A stretch of 64,000 nt of DNA from Alkalihalobacillus sp. TS-13. GTDB lineage: Bacteria; Bacillota; Bacilli; Bacillales; Fictibacillaceae. Of the stretch, positions 23,765 through 31,132 are shown piece by piece; position 1 is the first letter of the stretch, and every line of letters starts with the position of its first letter. Where the stretch lies: assembly GCF_019720915.1 (NCBI RefSeq), contig NZ_JAHKSI010000006.1, positions 1-64,000 of the forward strand, written 5' to 3'. The notes under the pieces are model-generated. The model was given only the letters and a program-made list of their open reading frames with translations, made no database searches and was not told the DNA's origin. The position numbers were made by a program, and so were the translations under genes.

Positions 23765-24079
23765 TTGGGGGCTTGCCCCAAACCCCAGGAGGTGTTACGT
23801 ACGTGCGTTAGTCTTGAAATGTCCGTTTTGTGTGGATTGTCGGCGCAATCGGCATTCGCTGACGCTCATACTGTCTTTCTTGGGGGCTATGCCCCCAAAC
23901 CCCCTGGCGTTGCTGGTTATCTCGCTCTGGTAAAGTGTTCGGTTTGGGAGATGTACAGATCAGTGTGGCTACTTTGCGTAGGGGGTTGTGGCGTCCCCGA
24001 CTTGATCAAGTATGGTTCTGTTTAGATGGTGGTCGCCTGCTTTGGTGCCAGTATTAAAGAAGCATGGAGCAGGGAAGGT
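23765..24079 (+). repeat. R repeat, copy 10 (short A, full B, C)
   Basis: GGGGGCTTGCCCC, TTGAAATGTCCG, GCATTCGCTGACGCTCATAC, GGGGGCTATGCCCCC and C ending GCATGGAGCAGGGAAGG. No TTTGCA palindrome. Confidence 0.8.
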
Positions 24080-24084
24080 CGGGG

Positions 24085-24141
24085 TTGTGAGCCTTGTCAC
24101 ATTGTGGCACGTTGAGTCTGTGATGATAAGCGTGCTAGACT
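24085..24141 (+). promoter_or_regulatory. Array promoter
   Basis: Operator TTGTGAGCCTTGTCACAT (24085-24102), TTGAGT, 18 bp, TAGACT (24136-24141). Confidence 0.75.
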
Positions 24142-24180
24142 TAGCGTGTAATTGAAACAGACTTACGAAAGGTTAGTCCA

Positions 24181-24483
24181 TTGACTGACTGGATTCAATC
24201 ATTCATGAAAGAGCAGTCAGACAAGTATGATGGGCTTGAACTTTTCCTGTCCCGAAAACCAGATTATGTTGTTCTGAATTTTATAAGGGTATCGAAGAAA
24301 AATCATGGGACAGGCACAAAGGTTATGGAATCACTTATCCAAGAAGCTGATAAACATGGGGATACGATTCAACTTATTCCCAGCGGAGAATTTGGTAGTG
24401 ATCTAAAAAAGTTAAAAACATGGTATAAACGTTTTGGATTTATTTCAAGAAAGAATTTTATGATTCGGAAACCTAAAAAATAA
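24181..24483 (+). CDS. GNAT-family acetyltransferase, copy 1
   Basis: 100 aa, TTG start after GAAAGG. The acetyl-CoA pyrophosphate-binding loop is seen as K-N-H-G-T-G-T-K-V-M (residues 40-49) after the beta-strand F-I-R-V-S, and the closing motif W-Y-K-R-F-G-F is at 81-87. It is a minimal GNAT domain with no extra part. Two paralogues follow at 26339 and 34558, sharing M-(S/T)-D-W-(L/I)-x-x-F-M-(R/K)-E-Q-S-D at the N-terminus. The substrate is unknown; small GNATs often acetylate proteins, polyamines or toxins. Confidence 0.85.
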   Translation: MTDWIQSFMKEQSDKYDGLELFLSRKPDYVVLNFIRVSKKNHGTGTKVMESLIQEADKHGDTIQLIPSGEFGSDLKKLKTWYKRFGFISRKNFMIRKPKK

Positions 24484-24503
24484 TTACCGAATAAGAAGGA
24501 AAC

Positions 24504-24530
24504 CCCCGAACGGTTTTTTGCCGTTCGGGG
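24504..24530 (+). terminator. Terminator of the 24181 gene
   Basis: CCCCGAACGG pairs with CCGTTCGGGG around a T-rich loop, followed by ATTTCCTTTG. Confidence 0.85.
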
Positions 24531-24548
24531 ATTTCCTTTGTCTTTAGT

Positions 24549-24930
24549 ATTTGCAAGTGCAAATGGTCTTTCCCGCTGAAAAAATTAAGGGGCTCTGCCC
24601 CAACCCCGGGAAGAGTGTCCGTAGTGTCTGAAGTGTCCGATTTGTGCGGATTGTTGTTCAAATCGGAATGCGCTGATGCTCATACTGTTCTTATTGGGGG
24701 CAAGCCCCCAAACCCCCCGGCGTTGCTGGTTATGTCGCTCTGGCAAAGTGCTCGGTTTGGGAGATGTACAGATCAGTGTGGTTGCTTGTCGTAGGTGGTT
24801 GCGTGACGTCCCCGGCTTGAACAGGTATGGTCCCTTTGGTTGAAGGGCACCTGTCCCGGTGCCGGTGGCTTATGGGGTTGATTGGGAGAGGTTCCGTTGC
24901 TCTCTGTCGTAAGAAAATGCATAGGAAAGT
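24549..24930 (+). repeat. R repeat, copy 11 (A, B, C)
   Basis: ATTTGCAAGTGCAAAT, GGGGCTCTGCCCC, TCTGAAGTGTCCG, AATGCGCTGATGCTCATAC, GGGGGCAAGCCCCC and a full C part. Confidence 0.85.
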
Positions 24931-24963
24931 GAGGGAAACGGGTGACAGCGAAGCTCCGATCGT

Positions 24964-25021
24964 CTATGACTCAGGTCACACCAACCAGAGCTTGTATTGG
25001 ATTTGGTCCGGGTGCTAGACT
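24964..25021 (+). promoter_or_regulatory. Array promoter
   Basis: Operator CTATGACTCAGGTCACAC (24964-24981), TTGTAT, 18 bp, TAGACT (25016-25021), leader GAGTCGTTCGCAGGGA. Confidence 0.7.
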
Positions 25022-25064
25022 GGAGTCGTTCGCAGGGAAGAAAGCGAAACGATTGGAGGATGAA

Positions 25065-25325
25065 TTGTCTAACGTTGATGAAATCCGTGCAAGCCTACAG
25101 TCGGCGAATGAAACAACACGTCGCGCAATTGCTGCATTGGCTGAAGCTATAAATTTGCTAGAAGAAGCACGAGCAGCTGAAATGTATGTAATCCAGGGAA
25201 GTAACGATCAAGAGATCATCAGAAGTAGCAACATGAAGAGTTCGCTTATTGAACAACTCCCCAATTTCATGATGATGGCTGAAGAAAGCATTACGGTTTC
25301 GGAAAATTACCAACAACGGTTGTGA
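25065..25325 (+). CDS. Helical DUF6244-like protein, copy 1
   Basis: 86 aa from a TTG with GGAGGA five bases upstream; the upstream part of the frame is promoter. It is all helical: V-D-E-I-R-A-S-L, A-I-A-A-L-A-E-A-I-N-L-L-E-E-A, and a last helix ending E-N-Y-Q-Q-R-L. The pattern of two long helices around a polar turn resembles the DUF6244 family known to me from actinobacteria (unverified). Paralogues occur at 26653 and, fused to a GNAT, at 34558. Confidence 0.65.
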   Translation: MSNVDEIRASLQSANETTRRAIAALAEAINLLEEARAAEMYVIQGSNDQEIIRSSNMKSSLIEQLPNFMMMAEESITVSENYQQRL

Positions 25326-25353
25326 AAATGGATTGATCAAGATTTGATCATCT

Positions 25354-25385
25354 GAACGGCCCCGGAATTTATTCCGGGGCCGTTC
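25354..25385 (+). terminator. Terminator of the 25065 gene
   Basis: GAACGGCCCCGGA pairs with TCCGGGGCCGTTC. Confidence 0.9.
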
Positions 25386-25398
25386 TTAGATACTGGCT

Positions 25399-25657
25399 AT
25401 TTGCAGATGCAAATAGCGTAAGGAATAATGAATTCGCTGACGCTCATGCTGTATTGTTTTGAGGGCTAAGCCCCCAAACCCCCTGGCGTTGCTGGTTATG
25501 TCGCTCTGGCAAAGTGCTCGGTTTGGGAGATGTACAGATCAGTGTGGTTACTTTCCGTAGGTGGTTGCGTCACGTCCCCGGCTTGATTGCAATAGTTCGG
25601 TTGGGTAGATGGTCGCCTGTTTCGGTGCCGGTATCAAAGAGCGCATGGAGTAGGGAA
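25399..25657 (+). repeat. R repeat, copy 12 (palindrome, B, C)
   Basis: ATTTGCAGATGCAAAT followed directly by AATTCGCTGACGCTCATGC, GAGGGCTAAGCCCCC and the C part ending GCGCATGGAGTAGGGA; the A hairpin is missing. Confidence 0.85.
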
Positions 25658-25680
25658 GGTCGATTTCTGAGCCTTGTTAC

Positions 25681-25720
25681 AACGGCCCTGTCTTCGGAAC
25701 GTACCGAGGACAGGGCCGTT
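25681..25720 (-). terminator. Terminator of the 25748 gene
   Basis: AACGGCCCTGTC(TTCGG) pairs with (CCGAG)GACAGGGCCGTT; the same hairpin type recurs at 27662-27703. Confidence 0.8.
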
Positions 25721-25747
25721 TATGTTATGAGGGGGAAGGTAGGTTAC

Positions 25748-25924
25748 CTAACGTATCCGGTTTTTTCCCGAACCGGGTCCGGGAGGATGGCAAACATGGA
25801 TACGGAAACAATTTCTTTTGCCAATTGCATTGTCTTGGAACCTGCAATAGACATTTTCGCATCCTGGACATTTGGCAATAAACGCTTTGTCTACTTCTCG
25901 TTTCCCACACGCAGCACATTCCAT
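25748..25924 (-). CDS. 58-aa zinc-finger protein with C-terminal N-R-I-R
   Basis: ATG after GAGGAGG. Cysteines are arranged as C-A-A-C (3-6), C-P-G-C (about 19-22) and Y-C, then a lone Cys and H-V-C-H further on, suiting two zinc sites. It is a paralogue of the 29604 gene: both have C-x-x-C-G-K near the start, C-x-x-C-x-x-x-Y-C in the middle, and end in G-P-G-x-G-x-N-R-I-R or a close variant. Divergent to the broken 26099 gene, with a shared operator. Function unknown. Confidence 0.6.
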   Translation of the reverse strand: MECAACGKREVDKAFIAKCPGCENVYCRFQDNAIGKRNCFRIHVCHPPGPGSGKNRIR

Positions 25925-25959
25925 TAAACTGACCTCCTCGATCTCGACTGACAGCTATA

Positions 25960-26054
25960 AATTTACCTGAAGAGGTTCCGGTTACACAAGCTGTGAATGT
26001 GTGAGTTAACTCACATAGTATTCTCTTGTGTGAGGGGGAGTCATCGGTTAATCT
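25960..26054. promoter_or_regulatory. Divergent promoter with shared operator
   Basis: Operator GTGTGAGTTAACTCACAT (25999-26016). Rightward: TTGTGT, TAATCT (26049-26054). Leftward: TTGTGT, TAAATT (25965-25960). Operator to -10 distance is 32 and 33 bp. Confidence 0.8.
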
Positions 26055-26098
26055 TGTTCATGTCCGTTTTGGATATTCAAAAAGGGTGGATAAATCCA

Positions 26099-26320
26099 TG
26101 CTAGGTAGGAAAAAAGGGCGTGAGTCGGAGTCAGCTATTCAATGACGCTGTGAAGAGTGTAAAAAAATACAGCAAGATATATTGATGTAAATACCCGCCA
26201 AAAGTATTGTGAAGGATGCAAGAACCATCTTCAAAAGGTGGTGATTTTACATTTTAAGAGGTTAAAGTCAAAAGATGAAGGACGTAGAATGTTTCTGATA
26301 GAAAAGAAAAAGATGTGACA
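26099..26320 (+). pseudogene. Frameshifted zinc-finger gene
   Basis: After a standard promoter and GGTGGATAAATCC an ATG opens a frame that stops after 15 codons. The same frame goes on with R-C-E-E-C-K-K and a second stop; a shifted frame then gives N-T-R-Q-K-Y-C-E-G-C-K-N-H-L and a Lys-rich tail to a TGA at 26318-26320. Together these read as one protein with two C-x-x-C knuckles broken by a stop and a frameshift. Confidence 0.55.
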
Positions 26321-26338
26321 TGTTGAGAGGAATTAGAG

Positions 26339-26656
26339 TTGTCTGACTGGCTTAAACCATTTATGAGGGAACAAAGCGATAAGTACAGTGGATTAGTGAT
26401 CTCTCTTTCCCGAAAGACCGATGGATTTGTGTCCCTTGATCTCATCCAAGTTTCGCCCCGTCATAAAGGGGTGGGGACAGAGGTAATGCAAGCTCTTATC
26501 CATCAGGCTGATAAATATGGAGATAATTTGAAACTCTATCCCAGCGATGATTATGGAAGTGATTTTGATCGATTGAAAAAGTGGTATGAACGTTTCGGGT
26601 TTCGTTCAAATGGAGATTGGATGTTTCGTTATGCTCAAGGAGATTTAACGATGTGA
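26339..26656 (+). CDS. GNAT-family acetyltransferase, copy 2
   Basis: 105 aa, TTG start after GAGAGG. Same minimal GNAT fold as the 24181 product: R-H-K-G-V-G-T-E-V-M as acetyl-CoA loop, K-K-W-Y-E-R-F-G-F near the end. It has no promoter of its own type directly upstream and probably depends on the promoter of the broken zinc-finger gene. Its TGA overlaps a GTG codon of the next gene (GTGA), so the two are translationally coupled; in the 34558 homologue they are one protein. Confidence 0.82.
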   Translation: MSDWLKPFMREQSDKYSGLVISLSRKTDGFVSLDLIQVSPRHKGVGTEVMQALIHQADKYGDNLKLYPSDDYGSDFDRLKKWYERFGFRSNGDWMFRYAQGDLTM

Positions 26657-27006
26657 GCGAGGGCACACCGACACGCAATAGACAAGGTAAATCCCCATCA
26701 GGTAAGGTACAGTCGTACGGTAAACCGAGTACAGGAGGAACCACCGTGGCAGGTGTGGAAGAGGTTCGCGCGGGTATTACCCTTGCAAATCAAAAGGCAT
26801 ATGAGGCTATCGCTGGGTTGCAGCAAGCTACTCTAATACTAGAGGAGGCCCAACAGGCCCTAGCTAATGCCACCCAAGGAAGTGGCCAAGAAGAGATTCA
26901 ACATTCTTACGGTATGCTTGCTGAAGCAGTTACTACGATTACAGGAGTACAAGGAACCATCAACGTAAGTATTTTAAAGGCTGAAGAATACTCCAACCGT
27001 CTCTAA
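26653..27006 (+). CDS. Helical DUF6244-like protein, copy 2
   Basis: 117 aa from the GTG that overlaps the GNAT stop codon; a second start, GTG at 26746 behind CAGGAGGA, would give 86 aa matching copy 1. The first about 30 residues are polar (Ser/Thr/Gly/Lys) like the linker of the 34558 fusion. Then come V-E-E-V-R-A-G-I, A-I-A-G-L-Q-Q-A-T-L-I-L-E-E-A-Q-Q-A and A-N-A-T-Q-G, and it ends Y-S-N-R-L. Likely partner of the GNAT. Confidence 0.7.
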   Translation: MSEGTPTRNRQGKSPSGKVQSYGKPSTGGTTVAGVEEVRAGITLANQKAYEAIAGLQQATLILEEAQQALANATQGSGQEEIQHSYGMLAEAVTTITGVQGTINVSILKAEEYSNRL

Positions 27007-27048
27007 GTAAATAAAGATATGGGTTAGTGTTCCCCATATTAAACACTT

Positions 27049-27091
27049 AACGATTCCCGTTTTCGTTTGAATGGCGAAAGCGGGAATCGTT
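27049..27091 (+). terminator. Terminator of the 26339-26653 pair
   Basis: AACGATTCCCG pairs with CGGGAATCGTT, and the inner part (TTTTCG/CGAAAG) extends the stem; TTTTTA follows. Confidence 0.85.
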
Positions 27092-27111
27092 TTTATATAT
27101 GGAATTTGCAT

Positions 27112-27420
27112 TCACAAAAGATTTTTGGGGCTCCGCCCCAAACCCCGGAGGCATACGTAGTAGGTCCGTTGGGTCTGAAATGTCCGTTTTGTGCGGATTT
27201 GTCAGCGCATTAGGAATTCGCTGGCGCTCATGTTGTTTTTCTTGGGGGCTTAGCCCCCAAACCCCCCGGTGTTGCTGGTTATGTCGCTCTGGCAAAGTGC
27301 TCGGTTTGGGAGATGTGCAGATCAGTGTGGTTGCTTTGCGTAGGTGGTTGCGTCACGTCCCCGGCTTGATTGCAATAGTTCGGTTGGGTAGATGGTCGCT
27401 TGCTTCGGTGCAGGTTATGA
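27112..27420 (+). repeat. R repeat, copy 13 (A, B, C)
   Basis: Degenerate TTTGCATTCACAAA, GGGGCTCCGCCCC, TCTGAAATGTCCG, AATTCGCTGGCGCTCATG, GGGGGCTTAGCCCCC, C part to GCTTCGGTGCAGG. Confidence 0.85.
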
Positions 27421-27461
27421 GGTTGTTCAAGAATGAAGAAATAGCAAGGATGAGAGATTAA

Positions 27462-27490
27462 TCCCCGGGTCATTGAAAACGGACCCGGGG
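27462..27490. terminator. Bidirectional terminator
   Basis: TCCCCGGGTC pairs with GACCCGGGGA, followed by CCTTTTTAC on the plus strand. Confidence 0.75.
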
Positions 27491-27530
27491 ACCTTTTTAC
27501 TCCCCTCGGTACCTTTTGCTTGCACCACTG

Positions 27531-27586
27531 AATTTACATGGTTGGTCTTATCTGGTCAAAGAGGTAATAAGTGACTTCCTTCACAC
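27531..27586 (-). promoter_or_regulatory. Leftward array promoter with possible leaderless peptide
   Basis: Operator GTGTGAAGGAAGTCACTT on the minus strand (27586-27569), TTGACC, 17 bp, TAAATT (27536-27531). Five bases on there is a GTG opening a 33-codon frame that runs through the 27462-27490 hairpin. Peptide or short RNA, unclear. Confidence 0.55.
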
Positions 27587-27661
27587 GGAAACATGTTGCG
27601 AACAACGGGAAGATCAGGCTTTCGCGGCATAAACGCCCCTGCCTCGAAAGCCGATAAATAA

Positions 27662-27703
27662 AACGGCCCTGCCTTCGGAACGAAACCGAGGACAAGGCCG
27701 TTT
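27662..27703 (-). terminator. Terminator of the MFS gene
   Basis: AACGGCCCTGCC(TTCGG) with GGACAAGGCCGTT; same sequence family as 25681-25720. Confidence 0.75.
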
Positions 27704-27728
27704 CGGCTGTATGGATATATCACCCCTG

Positions 27729-29057
27729 TTAAACTTGATTGTTCCTGATAAGGTACGACACGGTTATAGGGTTATTTAGGTTAGCAGGCCGATGCTTTCC
27801 ACCCATCGAATGGTGAAGGATGGAACGACCCACCAACAATGCCAGCAACATAAGCACCAATCCAATCATTGCAAAAATCCCCCATTCCTGTACCCACTTT
27901 GGACCATTGAGGCTAAACAAAGCCCCCCCGATCGGAGCACCACAAAAGCCAAGGATTCCGGTTACGAGAGAGAAAGCGCCGAAATAGGCAGGACGTTCGG
28001 AGTGTGGTGCTTCCTCGATAACAAACAACTTTGCGAGCAGAGCGAATCCGCCAACGGTAAATCCAAACAGGAGATGCACCCACACGAGCACAACGACAGG
28101 GGAAAGGAACGCCAGGAGAGCCCAGCTCAGGCAGGTTATCCCCATGCAGAAATGAACAGGAGACCAGAGCGACCGTGCATGATGAAGGGTTGAGAGATGC
28201 CCCCAGACTTGAAACCCGCCCGCCATGCTGAGAAGCTGGACCAAAACAAGCCAGATCGAAAGCGGCTCTAGTCCCAATATATTGGTAATCACATACCCAA
28301 ACATGGACGTTGCGGCAATCTGAATCAGGAGCATTACACTTAAATATGTAAGTGATCGGCGGAAATACCGATCCCGAAACGGGACGGAAATCATCCCCCG
28401 GATATCAGTTTCACCGGATGGCTTCAATGGAAGATCAGGCATCTTCCATTGAAAAAACATGTCCACGATAAAGAGGGCCAGTCCAATTAGGACCAAAATC
28501 AGATAAGCCGTCCGGTCACTGCTGGCAAACTGAAAAGCGATTGCTGTAATCCCCAGAACTCCGACACCGGCGAGACGCTGAAATGTGCTACGCTTCCCGA
28601 CGTATCGCCCCCCATCCTTACCCTGAGGAACGTAGTCATAATGCAGGGATAGAAAAAAGATGTTATAAAGAGTTGCTCCCAATGCAACAACGATAAAGAG
28701 AATCGCATAAACCGGACGCCCGATGGAAGGGGGAAACAGGAGTGGGATGCTCATTGCGAGCAACCATGTCCCCCGGTAGAACATGGAAACCCAGAAAACT
28801 GCCTTCGCCCGATTCTTGAACCGATGCAATACAATCGGTCCGAAAATGTTCAGGGCGCTGAATAATTGTGGAATAGCGGGAATGACCGCCACCAAAAATG
28901 GTCCGAAACCGAGGAACAGCAACCAATTAGAAAACGTATTAGTTGGAGATAGGCCGTTCAGACCAAACAGGAAAGAGAAGGCCGCAGCGATCGGCCCTTC
29001 CCAAAGGGAGAGTCGCCGTCCGATCCTTTGACGTTCGGCGTATGTTATATCTAGCAC
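27729..29057 (-). CDS. MFS-type transporter
   Basis: 442 aa, GTG start after AAAGGATTAATC. About twelve hydrophobic helices can be traced; a cytoplasmic loop in the first half carries G-G-R-Y-V-G-K-R-S-T-F-Q-R-L, similar to the loop of major-facilitator proteins. The fold family is likely; the substrate cannot be read. It is the largest cargo gene of the array and has the array promoter (operator 29124-29141). Its G+C content is higher than that of the backbone. Confidence 0.75.
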   Translation of the reverse strand: MLDITYAERQRIGRRLSLWEGPIAAAFSFLFGLNGLSPTNTFSNWLLFLGFGPFLVAVIPAIPQLFSALNIFGPIVLHRFKNRAKAVFWVSMFYRGTWLLAMSIPLLFPPSIGRPVYAILFIVVALGATLYNIFFLSLHYDYVPQGKDGGRYVGKRSTFQRLAGVGVLGITAIAFQFASSDRTAYLILVLIGLALFIVDMFFQWKMPDLPLKPSGETDIRGMISVPFRDRYFRRSLTYLSVMLLIQIAATSMFGYVITNILGLEPLSIWLVLVQLLSMAGGFQVWGHLSTLHHARSLWSPVHFCMGITCLSWALLAFLSPVVVLVWVHLLFGFTVGGFALLAKLFVIEEAPHSERPAYFGAFSLVTGILGFCGAPIGGALFSLNGPKWVQEWGIFAMIGLVLMLLALLVGRSILHHSMGGKHRPANLNNPITVSYLIRNNQV

Positions 29058-29085
29058 GATTAATCCTTTCTTGGCGACTTCTAAC

Positions 29086-29141
29086 AGCTTAGCACGTTTC
29101 CTCGCTGCATTCGTCCCTTATAGTTATGACAAATCTCACAT
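29086..29141 (-). promoter_or_regulatory. Array-type promoter of the MFS gene
   Basis: Minus-strand operator ATGTGAGATTTGTCATAA (29141-29124), 32 bp, TAAGCT (29091-29086). Confidence 0.65.
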
Positions 29142-29157
29142 CACCATCTGGCGCGCA

Positions 29158-29373
29158 AATCGGCATTCGCTGACGCTCATGCTGCCTTTTTTGGGGGCTA
29201 AGCCCCCAAACCCCCTGGCGTTGCTGGTTATGTCGGCATGGAAAAGTGGTCGGTTTAGGAGATGTAGAGATCAGTGTGGTTGCTTGTCGTAGGTGGTTGC
29301 GTCACGTCCCCAACTTGGAGAGGTATGGTCCCTTTGGTTGGAGGGCACCTGTACCGGTGCCGTAATGGGGATG
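29158..29373 (+). repeat. R repeat, copy 14 (B and C)
   Basis: AATCGGCATTCGCTGACG, GGGGGCTAAGCCCCC, CTGGCGTTGCTGGTTATGTCG and a C part to CCGGTGCCG. Confidence 0.85.
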
Positions 29374-29410
29374 GTTTGTGCATCTGACAGCAGTATGAAA
29401 CGGCTAGTAG

Positions 29411-29466
29411 GCGTGATATAACTTACGTTGTTATCCATTGTGCGGGGAAGAGTCATGCACTAATCT
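29411..29466 (+). promoter_or_regulatory. Weak array promoter, unit nearly empty
   Basis: Degenerate operator GCGTGATATAACTTACGT (29411-29428), TTGTGC, 17 bp, TAATCT (29461-29466). Only a doubtful 22-codon frame (29502-29570) follows before the terminator; an iteron-like AGTTTTTGTTAT lies in the leader. Confidence 0.5.
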
Positions 29467-29546
29467 TTAGGGGGTATTTTACAGTTTTTGTTATACCGGC
29501 AATGAGTCATAAATTCCCTTTACGAATCGTGTTTGGTAGAGGCAAA

Positions 29547-29587
29547 ACCCAATCCCTCTACCGCGCGTAACGATAAAGGGATTGGGT
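29547..29587 (-). terminator. Terminator of the three-gene zinc-finger operon
   Basis: ACCCAATCCCT pairs with AGGGATTGGGT, 17 bases beyond the stop at 29604. Confidence 0.8.
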
Positions 29588-29603
29588 GAGAATGGATCAC
29601 ATC

Positions 29604-29786
29604 TTACCGAATCCGATTCGGTCCGACTCCCCTTCCAGGATTACCGTAGTGAATATCACGGTGATCATTGACACAACCACCCGTTGGAGACTTTGTCAGT
29701 TTGCAGTAATGGATGTTGCACTTTTTACAGTAGATGATGACTCGATCTTTTTCATCCTTGCCACACAAGTTGCAGGTTTTTCCCAT
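29604..29786 (-). CDS. 60-aa zinc-finger protein with C-terminal N-R-I-R
   Basis: ATG with GGAG eight bases upstream; an earlier in-frame ATG lacks one. It begins M-G-K-T-C-N-L-C-G-K, continues with Y-C-K-K-C-N-I-H-Y-C-K, then G-G-C-V-N-D-H-R-D-I-H, and ends N-R-I-R. The Cys/His spacing fits two zinc sites (B-box or LIM-like). It is a paralogue of the 25748 product. Third gene of a minus-strand operon of three zinc-finger proteins. Confidence 0.65.
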   Translation of the reverse strand: MGKTCNLCGKDEKDRVIIYCKKCNIHYCKLTKSPTGGCVNDHRDIHYGNPGRGVGPNRIR

Positions 29787-29819
29787 TTCCAATTCTCCAT
29801 TTCCCAAAGGTTAGTTTTC

Positions 29820-29957
29820 TTATTTGTGATTATGCTTGCTCATACATGACTGGCAGTAGGAACCGCTGCATGTACAGAAGTTCACTACCGTTACTTCTTT
29901 TTGACATCCATCGCAGATTAACCTCTCGACATCCGGAAAACGGATTTCATCGCCCAT
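29820..29957 (-). CDS. 45-aa zinc-finger protein
   Basis: ATG with AGGG eight bases upstream, in the 3' end of the preceding gene. It contains D-V-E-R-L-I-C-D-G-C near the start, C-T-C, then Y-C-Q-S-C and H-N-H at the end. A plus-strand paralogue lies at 33296 (same D-V-E-R-L-I-C-D core and x-V-V-N-x-C). Second gene of the zinc-finger operon. Confidence 0.6.
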   Translation of the reverse strand: MGDEIRFPDVERLICDGCQKEVTVVNFCTCSGSYCQSCMSKHNHK

Positions 29958-29968
29958 TTTCATCATCC

Positions 29969-30106
29969 CTATTTTTCGCAGTATTGTATGTGTTGGCGGA
30001 GGCACCCTGGACACAATACCTTATTACAACAACGCATTGTGCCGTTCCTTTCTTTGCAATGGGTGCAAAGAAGGGTATCTCGGGGACCGATGGCGGGTAG
30101 TGTCAT
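29969..30106 (-). CDS. 45-aa zinc-finger protein
   Basis: ATG after AAGAAGG. It has C-T-H-C (residues 14-17), R-C-C-N-K, C-P-G-C-L-R-Q-H and Y-C near the end; eight Cys/His positions suit a cross-brace or B-box-like double zinc site. First gene of the three-gene operon, about 25 bases after its TAGATT -10 box. Confidence 0.6.
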   Translation of the reverse strand: MTLPAIGPRDTLLCTHCKERNGTMRCCNKVLCPGCLRQHIQYCEK

Positions 30107-30134
30107 CACACCTTCTTTCGTTGTAACGGTGACC

Positions 30135-30229
30135 AATCTACACCATCCCCCATAGCTACACCAGTCTCTAAAAGGTGAGTTAGGTCACAGGGTGTATGGT
30201 TGTAACAGCTTCGATCAGGGTGCTAGAGT
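30135..30229. promoter_or_regulatory. Divergent promoter with shared operator
   Basis: Operator AGGTGAGTTAGGTCACAG (30173-30190). Rightward: TTGTAA, 18 bp, TAGAGT (30224-30229). Leftward: TGGTGT, 17 bp, TAGATT (30140-30135). Operator to -10 distance is 33 and 32 bp. Confidence 0.8.
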
Positions 30230-30268
30230 CTGTCTATCCGCTAAGGGAGCGGATGGGAAAGGAGAACG

Positions 30269-30331
30269 ATGGATCCGGAGAAGGACCACGAGAAGGACGA
30301 CGGTGTCACCGTCGTCAGGGGTATCGACTGA
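30269..30331 (+). CDS. 20-aa acidic peptide
   Basis: ATG after GGGAAAGGAG, 20 codons rich in Asp, Glu and Lys. It is the only frame of a unit with a full promoter, the conserved GGGAGCGGATGG leader and a terminator seven bases past its stop. Real gene or vestige cannot be decided. Confidence 0.4.
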   Translation: MDPEKDHEKDDGVTVVRGID

Positions 30332-30337
30332 TTTTCA

Positions 30338-30367
30338 CGGGAGGTCCGGTAAGTGCCGGGCCTCCCG
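30338..30367 (+). terminator. Terminator of the 30269 unit
   Basis: CGGGAGGTCCGG / CCGGGCCTCCCG imperfect stem. Confidence 0.7.
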
Positions 30368-30430
30368 CCCTCAAAGTTTAAGTTTGAATCCGTAAGGATT
30401 TAGGTTATTTGATCGAGGTAGAAACAATGT

Positions 30431-30523
30431 TCAATTATTATCGAATTCTTTGCATCATCTTACGTCGAAACCTACAAGGCACAGGTAAATAATTTTTCAA
30501 CGACGGAGATTGCGCCTGATTAG
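30431..30523 (+). pseudogene. Fragment of an 18441-type gene
   Basis: The reading F-F-A-S-S-Y-V-E-T-Y-K-A-Q-V matches F-F-V-S-D-Y-V-E-S-Y-K-A-Q-A of the 18441 product, but an ATG behind GAGGTAGAAACA is one base out of frame and the frame ends after A-P-D. Promoter and terminator are missing: a decayed unit. Confidence 0.7.
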
Positions 30524-30536
30524 TCCGGGTCTGGGC

Positions 30537-30768
30537 GAATCGGCATTCGCTGACGCTCATGCTGTATTTTTTTGGGGCAAGCCCCAAACCCCCTGGCGTT
30601 GCTAGTTATGTCGCTCTGGCAAAGTGCTCGGTTTGGGAGATGTAGAGATCAGTGTGGTTGCTTTGCATAGGGGGTTACGTCACCTCCTCGATTTGACCAG
30701 ATATGGTTCCGTTTGGATGGTGGTCACCTGCTTCGGTGCCAGTATCAAAGAGCGCATGGAGCAGGGAG
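30537..30768 (+). repeat. R repeat, copy 15 (B and C)
   Basis: AATCGGCATTCGCTGACG, GGGGCAAGCCCC, CTGGCGTTGCTAGTTATGTCGC and C part to GCGCATGGAGCAGGGA. Confidence 0.85.
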
Positions 30769-30824
30769 GGGCGGGTTGTGAGCCTTGTCACAACGGCTAT
30801 GCCTTCGGAACGAAACCGATTAAC

Positions 30825-30880
30825 GTGTGAGTTAACTCACACACTAACGGCTTGCATGGGTGGAAAGATTCAACTAATCT
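30825..30880 (+). promoter_or_regulatory. Array promoter with perfect operator
   Basis: Operator GTGTGAGTTAACTCACAC (30825-30842), a perfect 18-bp palindrome; TTGCAT, TAATCT (30875-30880). Leader GTGTTCGCAAGAGGTGCGAAC forms a hairpin. Confidence 0.8.
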
Positions 30881-30931
30881 TAGAGGTGTTCGCAAGAGGT
30901 GCGAACCGGTGATCGCGAAAGGTATAAAACA

Positions 30932-31069
30932 ATGGCTAAGCATGCTGATCGATCCAAAAAGACAACACCCCCAAATTCTGGGCGTACTCCAAAACATTCC
31001 AAGGATAAGATACCGACACAACAATTTCCTCGTCATAAGGAAGCCCAAGATCGTTCGGAAAAAAAGTAA
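30932..31069 (+). CDS. 45-aa basic peptide
   Basis: ATG after GAAAGG. Very polar and basic: about one third Lys/Arg/His, with Pro and Thr; no hydrophobic core, so probably disordered. No family recognised. It could bind nucleic acid. Promoter and terminator are both strong, which supports it as a gene. Confidence 0.55.
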   Translation: MAKHADRSKKTTPPNSGRTPKHSKDKIPTQQFPRHKEAQDRSEKK

Positions 31070-31087
31070 AAACGATAAGTAATTTGA

Positions 31088-31114
31088 AACCCTGCCGGTA
31101 ATAACCGGCAGGGT
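31088..31114 (+). terminator. Terminator of the 30932 gene
   Basis: AACCCTGCCGGT pairs with ACCGGCAGGGTT, followed by TTTCTT. Confidence 0.9.
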
Positions 31115-31132
31115 TTTTCTTGAATCTGAAGC

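Noticed and set aside
29478-29492. Iteron-like AGTTTTTGTTAT in the array
   Set aside because: Only the second half matches the iteron; expected by chance in T-rich leaders.
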